Below, in pieces: positions 1-6,354 of a DNA stretch of 33,613 bases. The stretch is taken from NCBI GenBank assembly GCA_025996865.1, contig BNTV01000051.1, positions 1 to 33,613 of the forward strand, written 5' to 3'. Position 1 is the first letter of the stretch; each line of letters starts with the position of its first letter. Source of the DNA: Bacteroidia bacterium (GTDB lineage Bacteria > Bacteroidota > Bacteroidia > Bacteroidales > Azobacteroidaceae). Both the position numbers and the translations under genes were made by a program. The notes beneath the pieces are model-generated. The model was not told the DNA's origin and ran no database searches. It saw only the letters and a program-made list of their open reading frames with translations.

Positions 1-1687
1 TATACTTTCCATTTTGTTTATTTGATTCTTTCTTTTGCTGCGAGAGCGGCATTGAGACTCCCGCGATATGTTAGGCGGCTTGATTGGTTCGGGATTTTTT
101 CTTTTGCTGCGAGAGCGGCATTGAGACTCCGATGAATCTAAGATGGGTTGTAAATTACCATCGAGATTTTTTCTTTTGCTGCGAGAGCGGCATTGAGACT
201 TCGGTATAGTATAATTTGTTTCCTTTACTTAAGATTTTTTCTTTTGCTGCGAGAGCGGCATTGAGACCTGACCCGAATTGTACAGGTACAGTTTTTGGTG
301 GATTGGATTTTTTCTTTTGCTGCGAGAGCGGCATTGAGACAGTATTGGCTTCCACAATCTTTCCTTTCAAACTTTCTGATTCTTTCTTTTGCTGCGAGAG
401 CGGCATTGAGACAGCTGTTGCATCAACAATATATTTATTGAACGCCAGATTCTTTCTTTTGCTGCGAGAGCGGCATTGAGACATGCGTCCGAAATCAGCA
501 CGGCTTCTCTAATATCCAGATTCTTTCTTTTGCTGCGAGAGCGGCATTGAGACACCAAATTTCCTTCAGCATCAATTCCAAATTCAGATTCTTTCTTTTG
601 CTGCGAGAGCGGCATTGAGACTTGATATGCTTTTACTTTAAGCCCTTGATCGGCTGCTTCGATTCTTTCTTTTGCTGCGAGAGCGGCATTGAGACTATTA
701 AAGAAATACTAATATCCCATCCCTTACCGAGATTCTTTCTTTTGCTGCGAGAGCGGCATTGAGACAAAAATTTGTTTTCATATAAAAATATATCTTTGAT
801 TCTTTCTTTTGCTGCGAGAGCGGCATTGAGACAATAGTAGACTTACCGCATCCAGAGGGACCCATGATTCTTTCTTTTGCTGCGAGAGCGGCATTGAGAC
901 TTTACTCATCACTTATGAAAGTTTTATTAAATCGATTCTTTCTTTTGCTGCGAGAGCGGCATTGAGACAAGGTCGGAAGTGCTACCCATAATAATACTTA
1001 CGATTCTTTCTTTTGCTGCGAGAGCGGCATTGAGACTCATCTAATTGAACTTTACTACTACATACAAACTGTGCTCTTGATTCTTTCTTTTGCTGCGAGA
1101 GCGGCATTGAGACCTCCGCTTTGTTTGCAGTCAAGTAAGTAAGAAGAGGATTCTTTCTTTTGCTGCGAGAGCGGCATTGAGACTCTCAATAGCTGTGTCC
1201 GTATCACGTGTTACCGTGATTCTTTCTTTTGCTGCGAGAGCGGCATTGAGACAAAAATGATTTCCCTTCATAGTTCAATATTACTTCCCTGATTCTTTCT
1301 TTTGCTGCGAGAGCGGCATTGAGACATATGTAACGGATAACCGCAACATAGTTCTTCCCATGATTCTTTCTTTTGCTGCGAGAGCGGCATTGAGACATTT
1401 TTTTAACCTTTTTACTCAATTTGTCTTTATCAAGATTCTTTCTTTTGCTGCGAGAGCGGCATTGAGACCTTCATAATTTTTTGTTTTATGAATTTTTGTT
1501 GCAGTGCTTCCCTATGATTCTTTCTTTTGCTGCGAGAGCGGCATTGAGACGTTAAGAAATGTAATTTCATAATCAATCCACCTGGATTCTTTCTTTTGCT
1601 GCGAGAGCGGCATTGAGACGTTAATGTAGTCCCTGAAATAACACCGTGATTGGATTCTTTCTTTTGCTGCGAGAGCGGCATTGAGAT
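1..1687 (+). CRISPR. CRISPR array, leader-distal part, continues off the left edge
   Basis: There are 24 repeats of 35 nt, starting at 24, 93, 165, 233, 306, 378, 448, 519, 587, 661, 731, 798, 866, 934, 1002, 1079, 1149, 1218, 1291, 1362, 1434, 1516, 1585 and 1653. They are separated by unique spacers of 32-39 nt, with outliers of 42 nt (1037-1078) and 47 nt (1469-1515). Each repeat begins GATTCTTTC (GATTTTTTC in the four at 93-306) and ends GCGGCATTGAGAC. The core GCTGC-GAGA-GCGGC can form a 5-bp stem with a GNRA-type loop, leaving ATTGAGAC as an 8-nt tag. That resembles the ATTGAAAC handle of Cas6-processed type I-B/III crRNAs, so transcription is inferred left to right with the leader beyond position 1. 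The degenerate last repeat at the right end agrees. Bases 1-23 are part of a spacer. No cas gene is in the window, so the subtype is not proven. Confidence 0.97.
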
Positions 1688-1721
1688 CTTTCGTAATTTC
1701 TTACGATTTTTCCTTTCTTTC

Positions 1722-1843
1722 GGGTCAGCAGTAAAACCCTGTGTTTTGCGAAAAGGCGTGTAGCGCCAATATCTTTGTAGCCGTGTGCGTAAGCGCACGG
1801 TAATAAGGGCATACACAAATCCAGAGCTGCGTAGCTGCGACAC
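1722..1843 (+). repeat. Left inverted end of the IS200-like element
   Basis: Reverse-complement match to 2389-2510, near-identical over its outer ~83 nt and again over the inner ~18 nt that ends GTAGCTGCGACAC; the segment between (about 1805-1825) has diverged. It contains palindromes at 1755-1767 and 1781-1800. Confidence 0.9.
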
Positions 1844-1874
1844 TTGCGATATTAAAAATATTGTATTATTTTTG
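1844..1874 (+). promoter_or_regulatory. Promoter of the transposase gene
   Basis: A TTG at 1844-1846 and TATTTTTG at 1867-1874 are 20 nt apart, matching the Bacteroidota -33/-7 pattern (TTTG, then TAnnTTTG). It lies just inside the left inverted end and 31 nt before the ATG at 1906, which argues against a start further upstream. Confidence 0.6.
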
Positions 1875-1905
1875 TGCGGTAAAAATAACTCAAAATTTTA
1901 ACTAT

Positions 1906-2367
1906 ATGGCAAATACTTATTCTCAACTGTATGTACATCTCGTTTTCGCAGTAAAAAGCAATCATTTATCTCTTATTAGGGAAGAAAATAGAGACACTAT
2001 GGAAAAATATATCTGTGGTATAATTTCCAACTGCAAAAGTAATCCGCTTGCTATTTATTGCAATCCTGACCACACGCATATATTAGTCGGTTTACATCCA
2101 TCTATTTCTGTATCAGAATTAGTAAATAAAATCAAAGCAAATTCATCTCGGTTCTATCATAAAAATTTAGAAAGCAATCATTTCTTTGGGTGGCAAGATG
2201 GTTATGGCGTTTTTAGTAATTCCCGGTCACAAATAAATAAAGTATATGATTATATCAAGAATCAGAAAGAGCATCATAAAAAGCATACATTCCAAGAGGA
2301 ATATCTGGACATGTTGAAAAAAGCAGGAATCGAATACGACCCCAAATATTTGTTTGATTTCGTTTGA
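1906..2367 (+). CDS. Y1 (IS200-like) transposase, REP-associated type
   Basis: A 153-residue single-domain HUH nuclease of the IS200/IS605 TnpA family. In this family it cuts single-stranded DNA at hairpin ends and forms a 5'-phosphotyrosine link. The HUH motif is His56-Thr57-His58 in CNPDHTHILV. The catalytic tyrosine is probably Tyr116 in the VYDYIKNQ helix, followed by the basic KEHHKKH stretch. Length is normal for the family. The ATG at 1906 is preferred over a TTG at 1861 because the promoter lies between them. No tnpB or iscB accessory gene is present. The inverted palindromic ends point to the RAYT branch rather than classic IS200; that placement rests on element structure and not on a tree. 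The gene appears intact, so the element may still be mobile. Confidence 0.92.
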   Translation: MANTYSQLYVHLVFAVKSNHLSLIREENRDTMEKYICGIISNCKSNPLAIYCNPDHTHILVGLHPSISVSELVNKIKANSSRFYHKNLESNHFFGWQDGYGVFSNSRSQINKVYDYIKNQKEHHKKHTFQEEYLDMLKKAGIEYDPKYLFDFV

Positions 2368-2388
2368 TAAATGCCGCAATTTAATAAA

Positions 2389-2510
2389 GTGTCGCAGCTA
2401 CGCTGCTATGTAATCGGTATGTGCATCATTACCGTGCGCTTACGCACACGGCTACAAAGATATTGGCGCTACGCGCCTTTTCGCAAAACACAGGGTTTTA
2501 CTGTTGACCC
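2389..2510 (-). repeat. Right inverted end of the IS200-like element
   Basis: Mirror copy of 1722-1843. It includes perfect short hairpins GCAGC-TAC-GCTGC and GGCGC-TAC-GCGCC, and the imperfect palindrome CCGTGCGCTTACGCACACGG. These are likely the structures recognised by the transposase as single-stranded DNA. Confidence 0.9.
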
Positions 2511-2519
2511 CTTCTTCCC

Positions 2520-2618
2520 GATTCTTTCTTTTGCTGCGAGAGCGGCATTGAGACAATTCTGGCATTCACGTACAGCATCACCTCTTTGATTCTTTCTTTT
2601 GCTGCGAGAGCGGCATTG
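2520..2618 (+). CRISPR. Trailing end of the CRISPR array beyond the inserted element
   Basis: One intact repeat (2520-2554), one 33-nt spacer (2555-2587) and a final repeat (2588-2618) that matches up to CGGCATTG and then diverges, having lost the AGAC end. A decayed last repeat is the usual mark of the leader-distal end. This piece belongs to the array on the left, from which it is separated by the element at 1722-2510. On the minus strand the spacer reads KEVMLYVNARI without a stop; its source was not recognised. Confidence 0.95.
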
Positions 2619-2630
2619 TTTTAAAAGGAA

Positions 2631-2683
2631 AATGATCACGACTCTCTTGCCCCTTGTTTTTCAAAAAAACAGCTAAATCTCGG
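2631..2683 (+). repeat. 53-nt direct repeat, copy A
   Basis: Begins AATGATCACGACTCTCTTGC and ends CTAAATCTCGG. It matches copy B (3733-3785) with one mismatch. The pair brackets the truncated ATPase gene at 2851-3733. A more diverged version of the same upstream block occurs at 6229-6325. Confidence 0.95.
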
Positions 2684-2741
2684 TCTTACTTTTTCAGAAA
2701 AACAACTTGTTTTTGATACCTCTTGAAAAATATCTTTTGTT

Positions 2742-2766
2742 TATATTTGGAAAAAACGTATCTTTG
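2742..2766 (+). promoter_or_regulatory. Two overlapping -7 elements upstream of the truncated ATPase
   Basis: TATATTTG (2742-2749) and TATCTTTG (2759-2766) both fit TAnnTTTG. The first is the counterpart of TATATTTG at 6318-6325 before the intact paralogue. They lie 85-100 nt before the ATG at 2851. Confidence 0.45.
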
Positions 2767-2850
2767 CCTTTGATTTTTGACGAAAACAGTTAAAATTAGG
2801 GTTGGTATTTTGTCGAAAACAGCTTGAATTTGCCTTGTAATTTTTACGAT

Positions 2851-3733
2851 ATGTATATAGAAAGATTGATAGACAAATATTTACTTGTACGAAAAGCTCT
2901 ACAAGGAAATAAAAAAACACGTGCCGCCACAACCTGTTTTTGAGGCATTTCACAGTAAAGCAATAGAAATTCTTAAAACATTCCTTCTGATTGGTGGAAT
3001 GCCCGAAGCTGTAGTTAAATACGTTGAAACACAGAGTATTTTCGAAGCTCAAAATGTGTTGAGCGACTTGATAACAACACTCAAATCCGATTTTGAAAAA
3101 TATCGCAAAAAAGTGCCTTTGCTGCGGCTGAATGTAGTTTTTGATAGCGTGGTCAATCAAGCAGGGCAAAAAGTTATTTATTCCAATATAAGCCGGGATT
3201 ATAAAATTCAGCAAATTAAGGAATGTATCGAACTGCTCCGTATGGCGGGGCTTGTTGTGCCTGTCATTCATACTGCAGCAAACGGCGTCCCGCTCGGTGC
3301 AGAAAGCAATCTAAAAAAACAAAAGTTAATGATTTTGGATACAGGAATTTATCTAAAACTGTCGGGACTTGACCTCACTGATATTATTGTTGGAACTGAT
3401 TTGGAAATGATAAATAAAGGCAAGGTAGCCGAAATGTTTGCCGCACTCGAACTGCAAAAATCTTTTCCTGTCAATGCGGAGCCGCAACTCTATTTTTGGC
3501 ACAGAGAAGAGAAAAACAGCAGCGCCGAGGTTGATTTTTTGATTCAGCAAGGCGATAAAATCGTTCCTGTTGAAGTAAAATCAGGAACGACAGGAAAAAT
3601 GCAGAGTCTGCACCTTTTCATGAGGGAAAAACAGTCGGAGTATGGCATTCGCTGCTCATTGGAAAATTTTTCGCAGTACGACAAAATCAAAGTATTTCCG
3701 CTATATGCAATTTCTAATTTCATCAACAAATAA
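2851..3733 (+). pseudogene. DUF4143-type AAA ATPase with its ATPase core deleted
   Basis: The first ten codons from ATG 2851 read MYIERLIDKY, matching the start of the intact paralogue at 6355 (MYIKRLIDSK). The sequence then jumps, with a frame change, to a segment open from 2885 that aligns with the C-terminal half of the paralogue. Shared blocks are IGGMPE, GVPLGA, EVDFLIQ, VPVEVKSGTTGKMQSLH and LENFSQYDKIKVFPLYA. Walker A and Walker B are absent, so roughly 150 residues are missing. The remaining 282-codon frame keeps the DUF4143 region and the nuclease-like E-V-K strand. A TTG start at 2885 is conceivable, but a functional product is doubtful without the P-loop. It is flanked by 53-nt direct repeats and lies next to the end of the CRISPR array. 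Confidence 0.8.
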
Positions 3734-3785
3734 ATGATCACGACTCTCTTGCCCCTTGTTTTTAAAAAAAACAGCTAAATCTCGG
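3733..3785 (+). repeat. 53-nt direct repeat, copy B
   Basis: 52 of 53 positions match copy A at 2631-2683. It overlaps the stop region of the truncated ATPase. It is followed by GGCATTCGCTGCTCA (3784-3798), which also occurs inside the upstream gene at 3644-3658, a sign of a recombination junction. Confidence 0.95.
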
Positions 3786-3947
3786 CATTCGCTGCTCAAA
3801 TGATAAAAACATACCTTTTTGCATTGCCGTTACAAACAAATACCCTATCTTTATTTCACAAACAACAAATTTAGGTGGTGTAAATTTGTTTATTTTCACA
3901 CTTTTATTAGCGAAACTCAAAAAAATAGATTATGAGACGATGTATAA

Positions 3948-4139
3948 TTGAAGTCATTGAGAGCCTATTTTGATGGTGACTTGAAACCCGGTCGGATTAT
4001 TGCCATTCTTGAGGAGTATTTTGCTTTAGCAATTTATCCTCGTGAAACACTTATTATTTTTGATGAGATTCAAGAATGTCCTCGTGCACTCACTTCGCTC
4101 AAATATTTTTTTACGCATAAAATTAAAAGTGAATATTAA
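3948..4139 (+). pseudogene. Internal fragment of another DUF4143-type AAA ATPase
   Basis: A 63-codon open stretch contains FDGDLKPGR and the Walker B segment TLIIFDEIQECPRALTSLKYF typical of AAA_14 ATPases (compare LLFLDEIQSCMPAIESLRYF in the gene at 6355). Walker A, the sensor region and the whole C-terminal half are missing. An ATG near 3930 opens a short frame that ends at once. The fragment runs 17 nt into the 3' end of the convergent beta-barrel gene. It is a third, independent remnant of this family within 5 kb. Confidence 0.75.
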
Positions 4140-4707
4140 AAATACGAAACTTATATCCCAATCCCAGACTGAAAGCCTGTGCCTTTACAGCTACATCATT
4201 GTTGCCTGTATTCAGCAAGCCGGGAAATCCTCTTTGATATGCAGCGTCAATGCAAATACCATTGGCAAATTCATAGCCGAAAATAATCCCTGCACCAACA
4301 TTCCATCGATTCAGATGCTTTTTTGCTTCAAGCCCATACCCCGTGTAAGGGCCTATGCCGAAAAAAGTTTTTCCCGAACCGCTATTGAACTGACCAACTG
4401 CGTAAAGGTGCGCTTCAATTCCCCGATAAGTGAACTTGTTCATCCCACCGGATGAATTATCACGAATATTGGAAGTCGCATAGCGGAACAGAAATTCGCC
4501 TTGCAATGCAAAGTGTTTCCCGATTTCCAGTTTATCGTAGCTTCCAAGCGTTGCACCAATGCCCGGATTACTTTCGGTATTTTCCGGGTGGTAATCCGAT
4601 AAGGCGATATTCGCTTTGATTCCTTTAAGAAAGGTCAGTTTCATCTGAGCGTTTACAGGAGTAAATACGGTCGCCAAAATTATTAGCGAGAAAAAATATT
4701 TATTCAT
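4123..4707 (-). CDS. Outer-membrane beta-barrel protein
   Basis: 194 residues with a signal peptide (MNKYFFSLIILATVFTPVNA, cleavage likely before Gln21), followed by alternating amphipathic strands rich in Gly and aromatic residues: GIGATLGSYDKLEIG, LQGEFLFRYATS, FFGIGPYTGYGLEA, NVGAGIIFGYEF and SLGLGYKF. This fits the small porin-like OMP_b-brl families of Bacteroidota, with about eight strands predicted. No enzymatic motif was seen. Its ATG overlaps the stop codon of the upstream membrane-protein gene (ATGA), so the two are probably translationally coupled and controlled by the TetR repressor upstream. The ligand or role is unknown. Confidence 0.8.
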   Translation of the reverse strand: MNKYFFSLIILATVFTPVNAQMKLTFLKGIKANIALSDYHPENTESNPGIGATLGSYDKLEIGKHFALQGEFLFRYATSNIRDNSSGGMNKFTYRGIEAHLYAVGQFNSGSGKTFFGIGPYTGYGLEAKKHLNRWNVGAGIIFGYEFANGICIDAAYQRGFPGLLNTGNNDVAVKAQAFSLGLGYKFRIFNIHF

Positions 4708-5351
4708 TGAAACAATTTATTTATTTTAGGCTGAATAAGCCAGATTCCTACAGGAAAAAGCCAGACCAGAAAAAATGTCGCTTTGCAGTCGGCAAACGTT
4801 GCAGGCTTTTGTAATTCGATGCTTTTCAAGGCTTTTGCTATGAAATAAAAGCAATAAAAAGCACAGCACATTGAAATCAAATGCAACGGCGTGACAAAAG
4901 ATAACATTTTCATATCCAATGCTTTTCCTGACGAAATTTCGAGAAACAAAAAGTACATCCATACCGAAACAACTATCTCATGAGCGGCTGATATAAAAAG
5001 AAATACCTTAAATACCGGCAACTTTATTACAGCCGTTTCCGGGAGTTTTTTGTGAAGATTCACTCCAAGCGAATAAAGCCAGCAGAAAACCAGTGAGATA
5101 AATACAATCGTCAGGGCTGAAATCACCATAACCAATCCGGGAGGAATAGCCGTAAGTATATCGGCAATCCTTACCGGATTAATCATAAAACCGAAAGATA
5201 ACCGTACCAAATCGTTGTTTGTTAAAACCATTGCGACGATTACCGTTTGAAGAATTACCGGAATAACAAGTAAAATTCCGAATAACTGCCAATCTTTGAG
5301 CTTCAGGAAAATGCTCATTGTCTGTTTTTTAGTTGATACATTTTGATTCAT
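4704..5351 (-). CDS. Hypothetical integral membrane protein, about five TM segments
   Basis: A 215-residue protein of unknown function. Hydrophobic segments lie at about residues 23-43, 62-95 (long, perhaps two helices or one plus a re-entrant part), 112-136, 148-170 and 190-206. The C-terminal FFLVWLFPVGIWLIQPKINK resembles the end of several unnamed Bacteroidota inner-membrane proteins. An alternative start is Met12 (MSIFLKLKDW), which gives a shorter N-terminus before the first helix. It is the first gene downstream of a 20-nt palindrome (5390-5409) that resembles the site at the tetR promoter, and it overlaps the beta-barrel gene by 4 nt. The three genes look like a TetR-controlled envelope module; transport or stress response is conceivable but not shown. 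Confidence 0.75.
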   Translation of the reverse strand: MNQNVSTKKQTMSIFLKLKDWQLFGILLVIPVILQTVIVAMVLTNNDLVRLSFGFMINPVRIADILTAIPPGLVMVISALTIVFISLVFCWLYSLGVNLHKKLPETAVIKLPVFKVFLFISAAHEIVVSVWMYFLFLEISSGKALDMKMLSFVTPLHLISMCCAFYCFYFIAKALKSIELQKPATFADCKATFFLVWLFPVGIWLIQPKINKLFQ

Positions 5352-5389
5352 AATTATTTATATATTTTATTTGAATGTTTGTATTAATC

Positions 5390-5409
5390 AATAGAGCATT
5401 TACTCTATT
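5390..5409 (-). promoter_or_regulatory. Probable TetR operator before the membrane-protein/beta-barrel operon
   Basis: The 20-nt palindrome AATAGAGCATTTACTCTATT has perfect 7-bp arms. It lies 39 nt upstream of the start at 5351, in the gap after tetR. Its core (5392-5407) matches the reverse complement of the site at 6025-6040 in 14 of 16 positions, giving a shared consensus TRGAGYATTTACTCTA. No clear -7 element was found for this operon. Confidence 0.7.
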
Positions 5410-5423
5410 ATTGTCAAAAAAAA

Positions 5424-6017
5424 TTATACTTTTAATATATTATAAAGTTCATTCCATAAAATTTCCATTCTGGATTTCAGCGCCTCAATATCCTTATCCA
5501 GAACATAATCCATCCGGTTACCGTCTGATGCGTATATAAACAGTTTAGCGACAGCATCATCGGGTATATCCCGCCTTATCTCGCCGTTTTTCTTTGCAAT
5601 TCCTATAATTTCGACCCATGCATTCGTTTCCTGTGCCTGTATTGTAAGCAATTCTCCTTGCAGTTCGGGAAAATACCTTAATGCCTCAAACAGGAAAGAA
5701 AAGAAATTCACATTCAAATCAGGTTCCGTGTTTCTGTGTAATGTATTGAAGATATGCCGGAAATTGTCCAACGCATGCCGGATAAAATTATGCAAGGAAT
5801 CTTTGGGGGAGTTTTCAAATGTCTGGCGTGTCAGTTTAAACATATACTGTTCCGCCACTTCTTTAAAAAGTTGCTCCTTATTTTCGAAATAGTAATAAAA
5901 CGTACCATTGGAAAGACCTGTCGCATGTATTATATCTTTCAATGTTACGGCTTTATAGCTTTTTCGCATAAAGAGCTGGAAAGCCATTTTCAATATATGT
6001 TCTTTATTATCTTTCAT
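5424..6017 (-). CDS. TetR/AcrR-family transcriptional repressor
   Basis: 197 residues from the ATG at 6017. The start at 6041 would place coding sequence over the promoter and operator, so Met-Lys-Asp-Asn is preferred. The N-terminal helix-turn-helix (about residues 8-52) reads KAVTLKDIIHATGLSNGTFY followed by YYFENKEQLF, which is classic TetR. The rest is a helical ligand and dimer domain with no recognisable ligand class. Its own promoter carries an operator-like palindrome immediately downstream of the -7 element, and a matching one precedes the next operon on the same strand. Autorepression plus control of the two envelope genes is therefore strongly suggested. Confidence 0.93.
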   Translation of the reverse strand: MKDNKEHILKMAFQLFMRKSYKAVTLKDIIHATGLSNGTFYYYFENKEQLFKEVAEQYMFKLTRQTFENSPKDSLHNFIRHALDNFRHIFNTLHRNTEPDLNVNFFSFLFEALRYFPELQGELLTIQAQETNAWVEIIGIAKKNGEIRRDIPDDAVAKLFIYASDGNRMDYVLDKDIEALKSRMEILWNELYNILKV

Positions 6018-6024
6018 AAAATTA

Positions 6025-6070
6025 TAGAGTAAATACTCCACAAAAGTACAACAAGTTTTTTATTCACCAA
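6025..6070 (-). promoter_or_regulatory. tetR promoter with operator at the transcription start
   Basis: On the minus strand a TTTGG (-33, around 6066-6071) is followed after 19 nt by TACTTTTG (6041-6048, matching TAnnTTTG). The palindrome TGGAGTATTTACTCTA (6025-6040) directly abuts the -7 element, overlaps the expected +1 and ends 7 nt before the ATG. A repressor bound there would block initiation. It matches the second site at 5390-5409. Confidence 0.75.
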
Positions 6071-6228
6071 ATTTTTTTGCATTTTTTTTTCAGATTTTCT
6101 TTCTACAACACCCGAACACAGTATTATCAAACAAAAAAACAGTGTATATGCCTGAAAATAAGAAAGTGTTCTTTAACGTATTTTGCATCATTTGAAGTAA
6201 CCTCAGGCTACTGTGAGAAAGACACACC

Positions 6229-6325
6229 TTCCTCTTGCCCCTGTTTTTTAGAAAAAACAAAAGAATCTTGGTCTAACTTTTTCCAAAAAACAGCTTGTTT
6301 TAGATGCCATTTTTTCGTATATTTG
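6229..6325 (+). promoter_or_regulatory. Promoter block of the intact DUF4143 ATPase, homologous to 2643-2749
   Basis: The 313-nt stretch between the tetR operator and the gene at 6355 has no convincing gene. From CTCTTGCCCC (6232) through AATCTTGGTCTAACTTTTTC and AACAGCTTGTTTT to the -7 element TATATTTG (6318-6325), it is a diverged copy of the region upstream of the truncated paralogue. Conservation of this block between two paralogues suggests it is a regulatory unit duplicated together with the gene. About 6071-6228 is AT-rich and featureless. Confidence 0.55.
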
Positions 6326-6354
6326 CAGCATAAAATTATTAATAGCAAGGAATA

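Larger units (their letters stand above)
1722..2510 (+). mobile_element. IS200-like/RAYT-type insertion element inside the CRISPR array
   Basis: A 789-bp unit with one Y1 transposase gene flanked by two 122-nt inverted end regions (1722-1843 and 2389-2510). The outer ~83 nt of the two ends differ at only about two positions. Each end carries hairpin-prone blocks: GGCGCTACGCGCC on the right (GGCGTGTAGCGCC on the left) and CCGTGCGCTTACGCACACGG (its complement on the left). Inverted palindromes flanking a tyrosine transposase are the hallmark of REP-associated transposases (RAYT); classical IS200 ends are not long inverted repeats. The element lies after the repeat at 1653-1687, whose last base is T instead of C, and before the repeat at 2520. 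The flanks 1688-1721 and 2511-2519 are presumably what remains of the interrupted spacer. No target duplication was seen, as expected for the HUH mechanism. Confidence 0.85.

Noticed and set aside
1691..1706. Small hairpin TCGTAA-TTTC-TTACGA beside the element
   Set aside because: It lies outside the inverted ends and has no counterpart on the right, so it was not counted as an element end.
1704..1721. GATTTTTCC-like stretch left of the insertion that resembles the start of a repeat
   Set aside because: It lacks the GCTGC-GAGA-GCGGC core, and the preceding spacer would be only 17 nt; more likely spacer remnant.
155..1843. Long minus-strand open frames across the CRISPR array with repeating SQCRSRSKRKN, MPLSQQKKES and LNAALAAKERI peptides
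   Set aside because: The antisense of the 35-nt repeat happens to be stop-free in all three frames; the periodic peptide is the repeat itself, and there is no promoter or start context.
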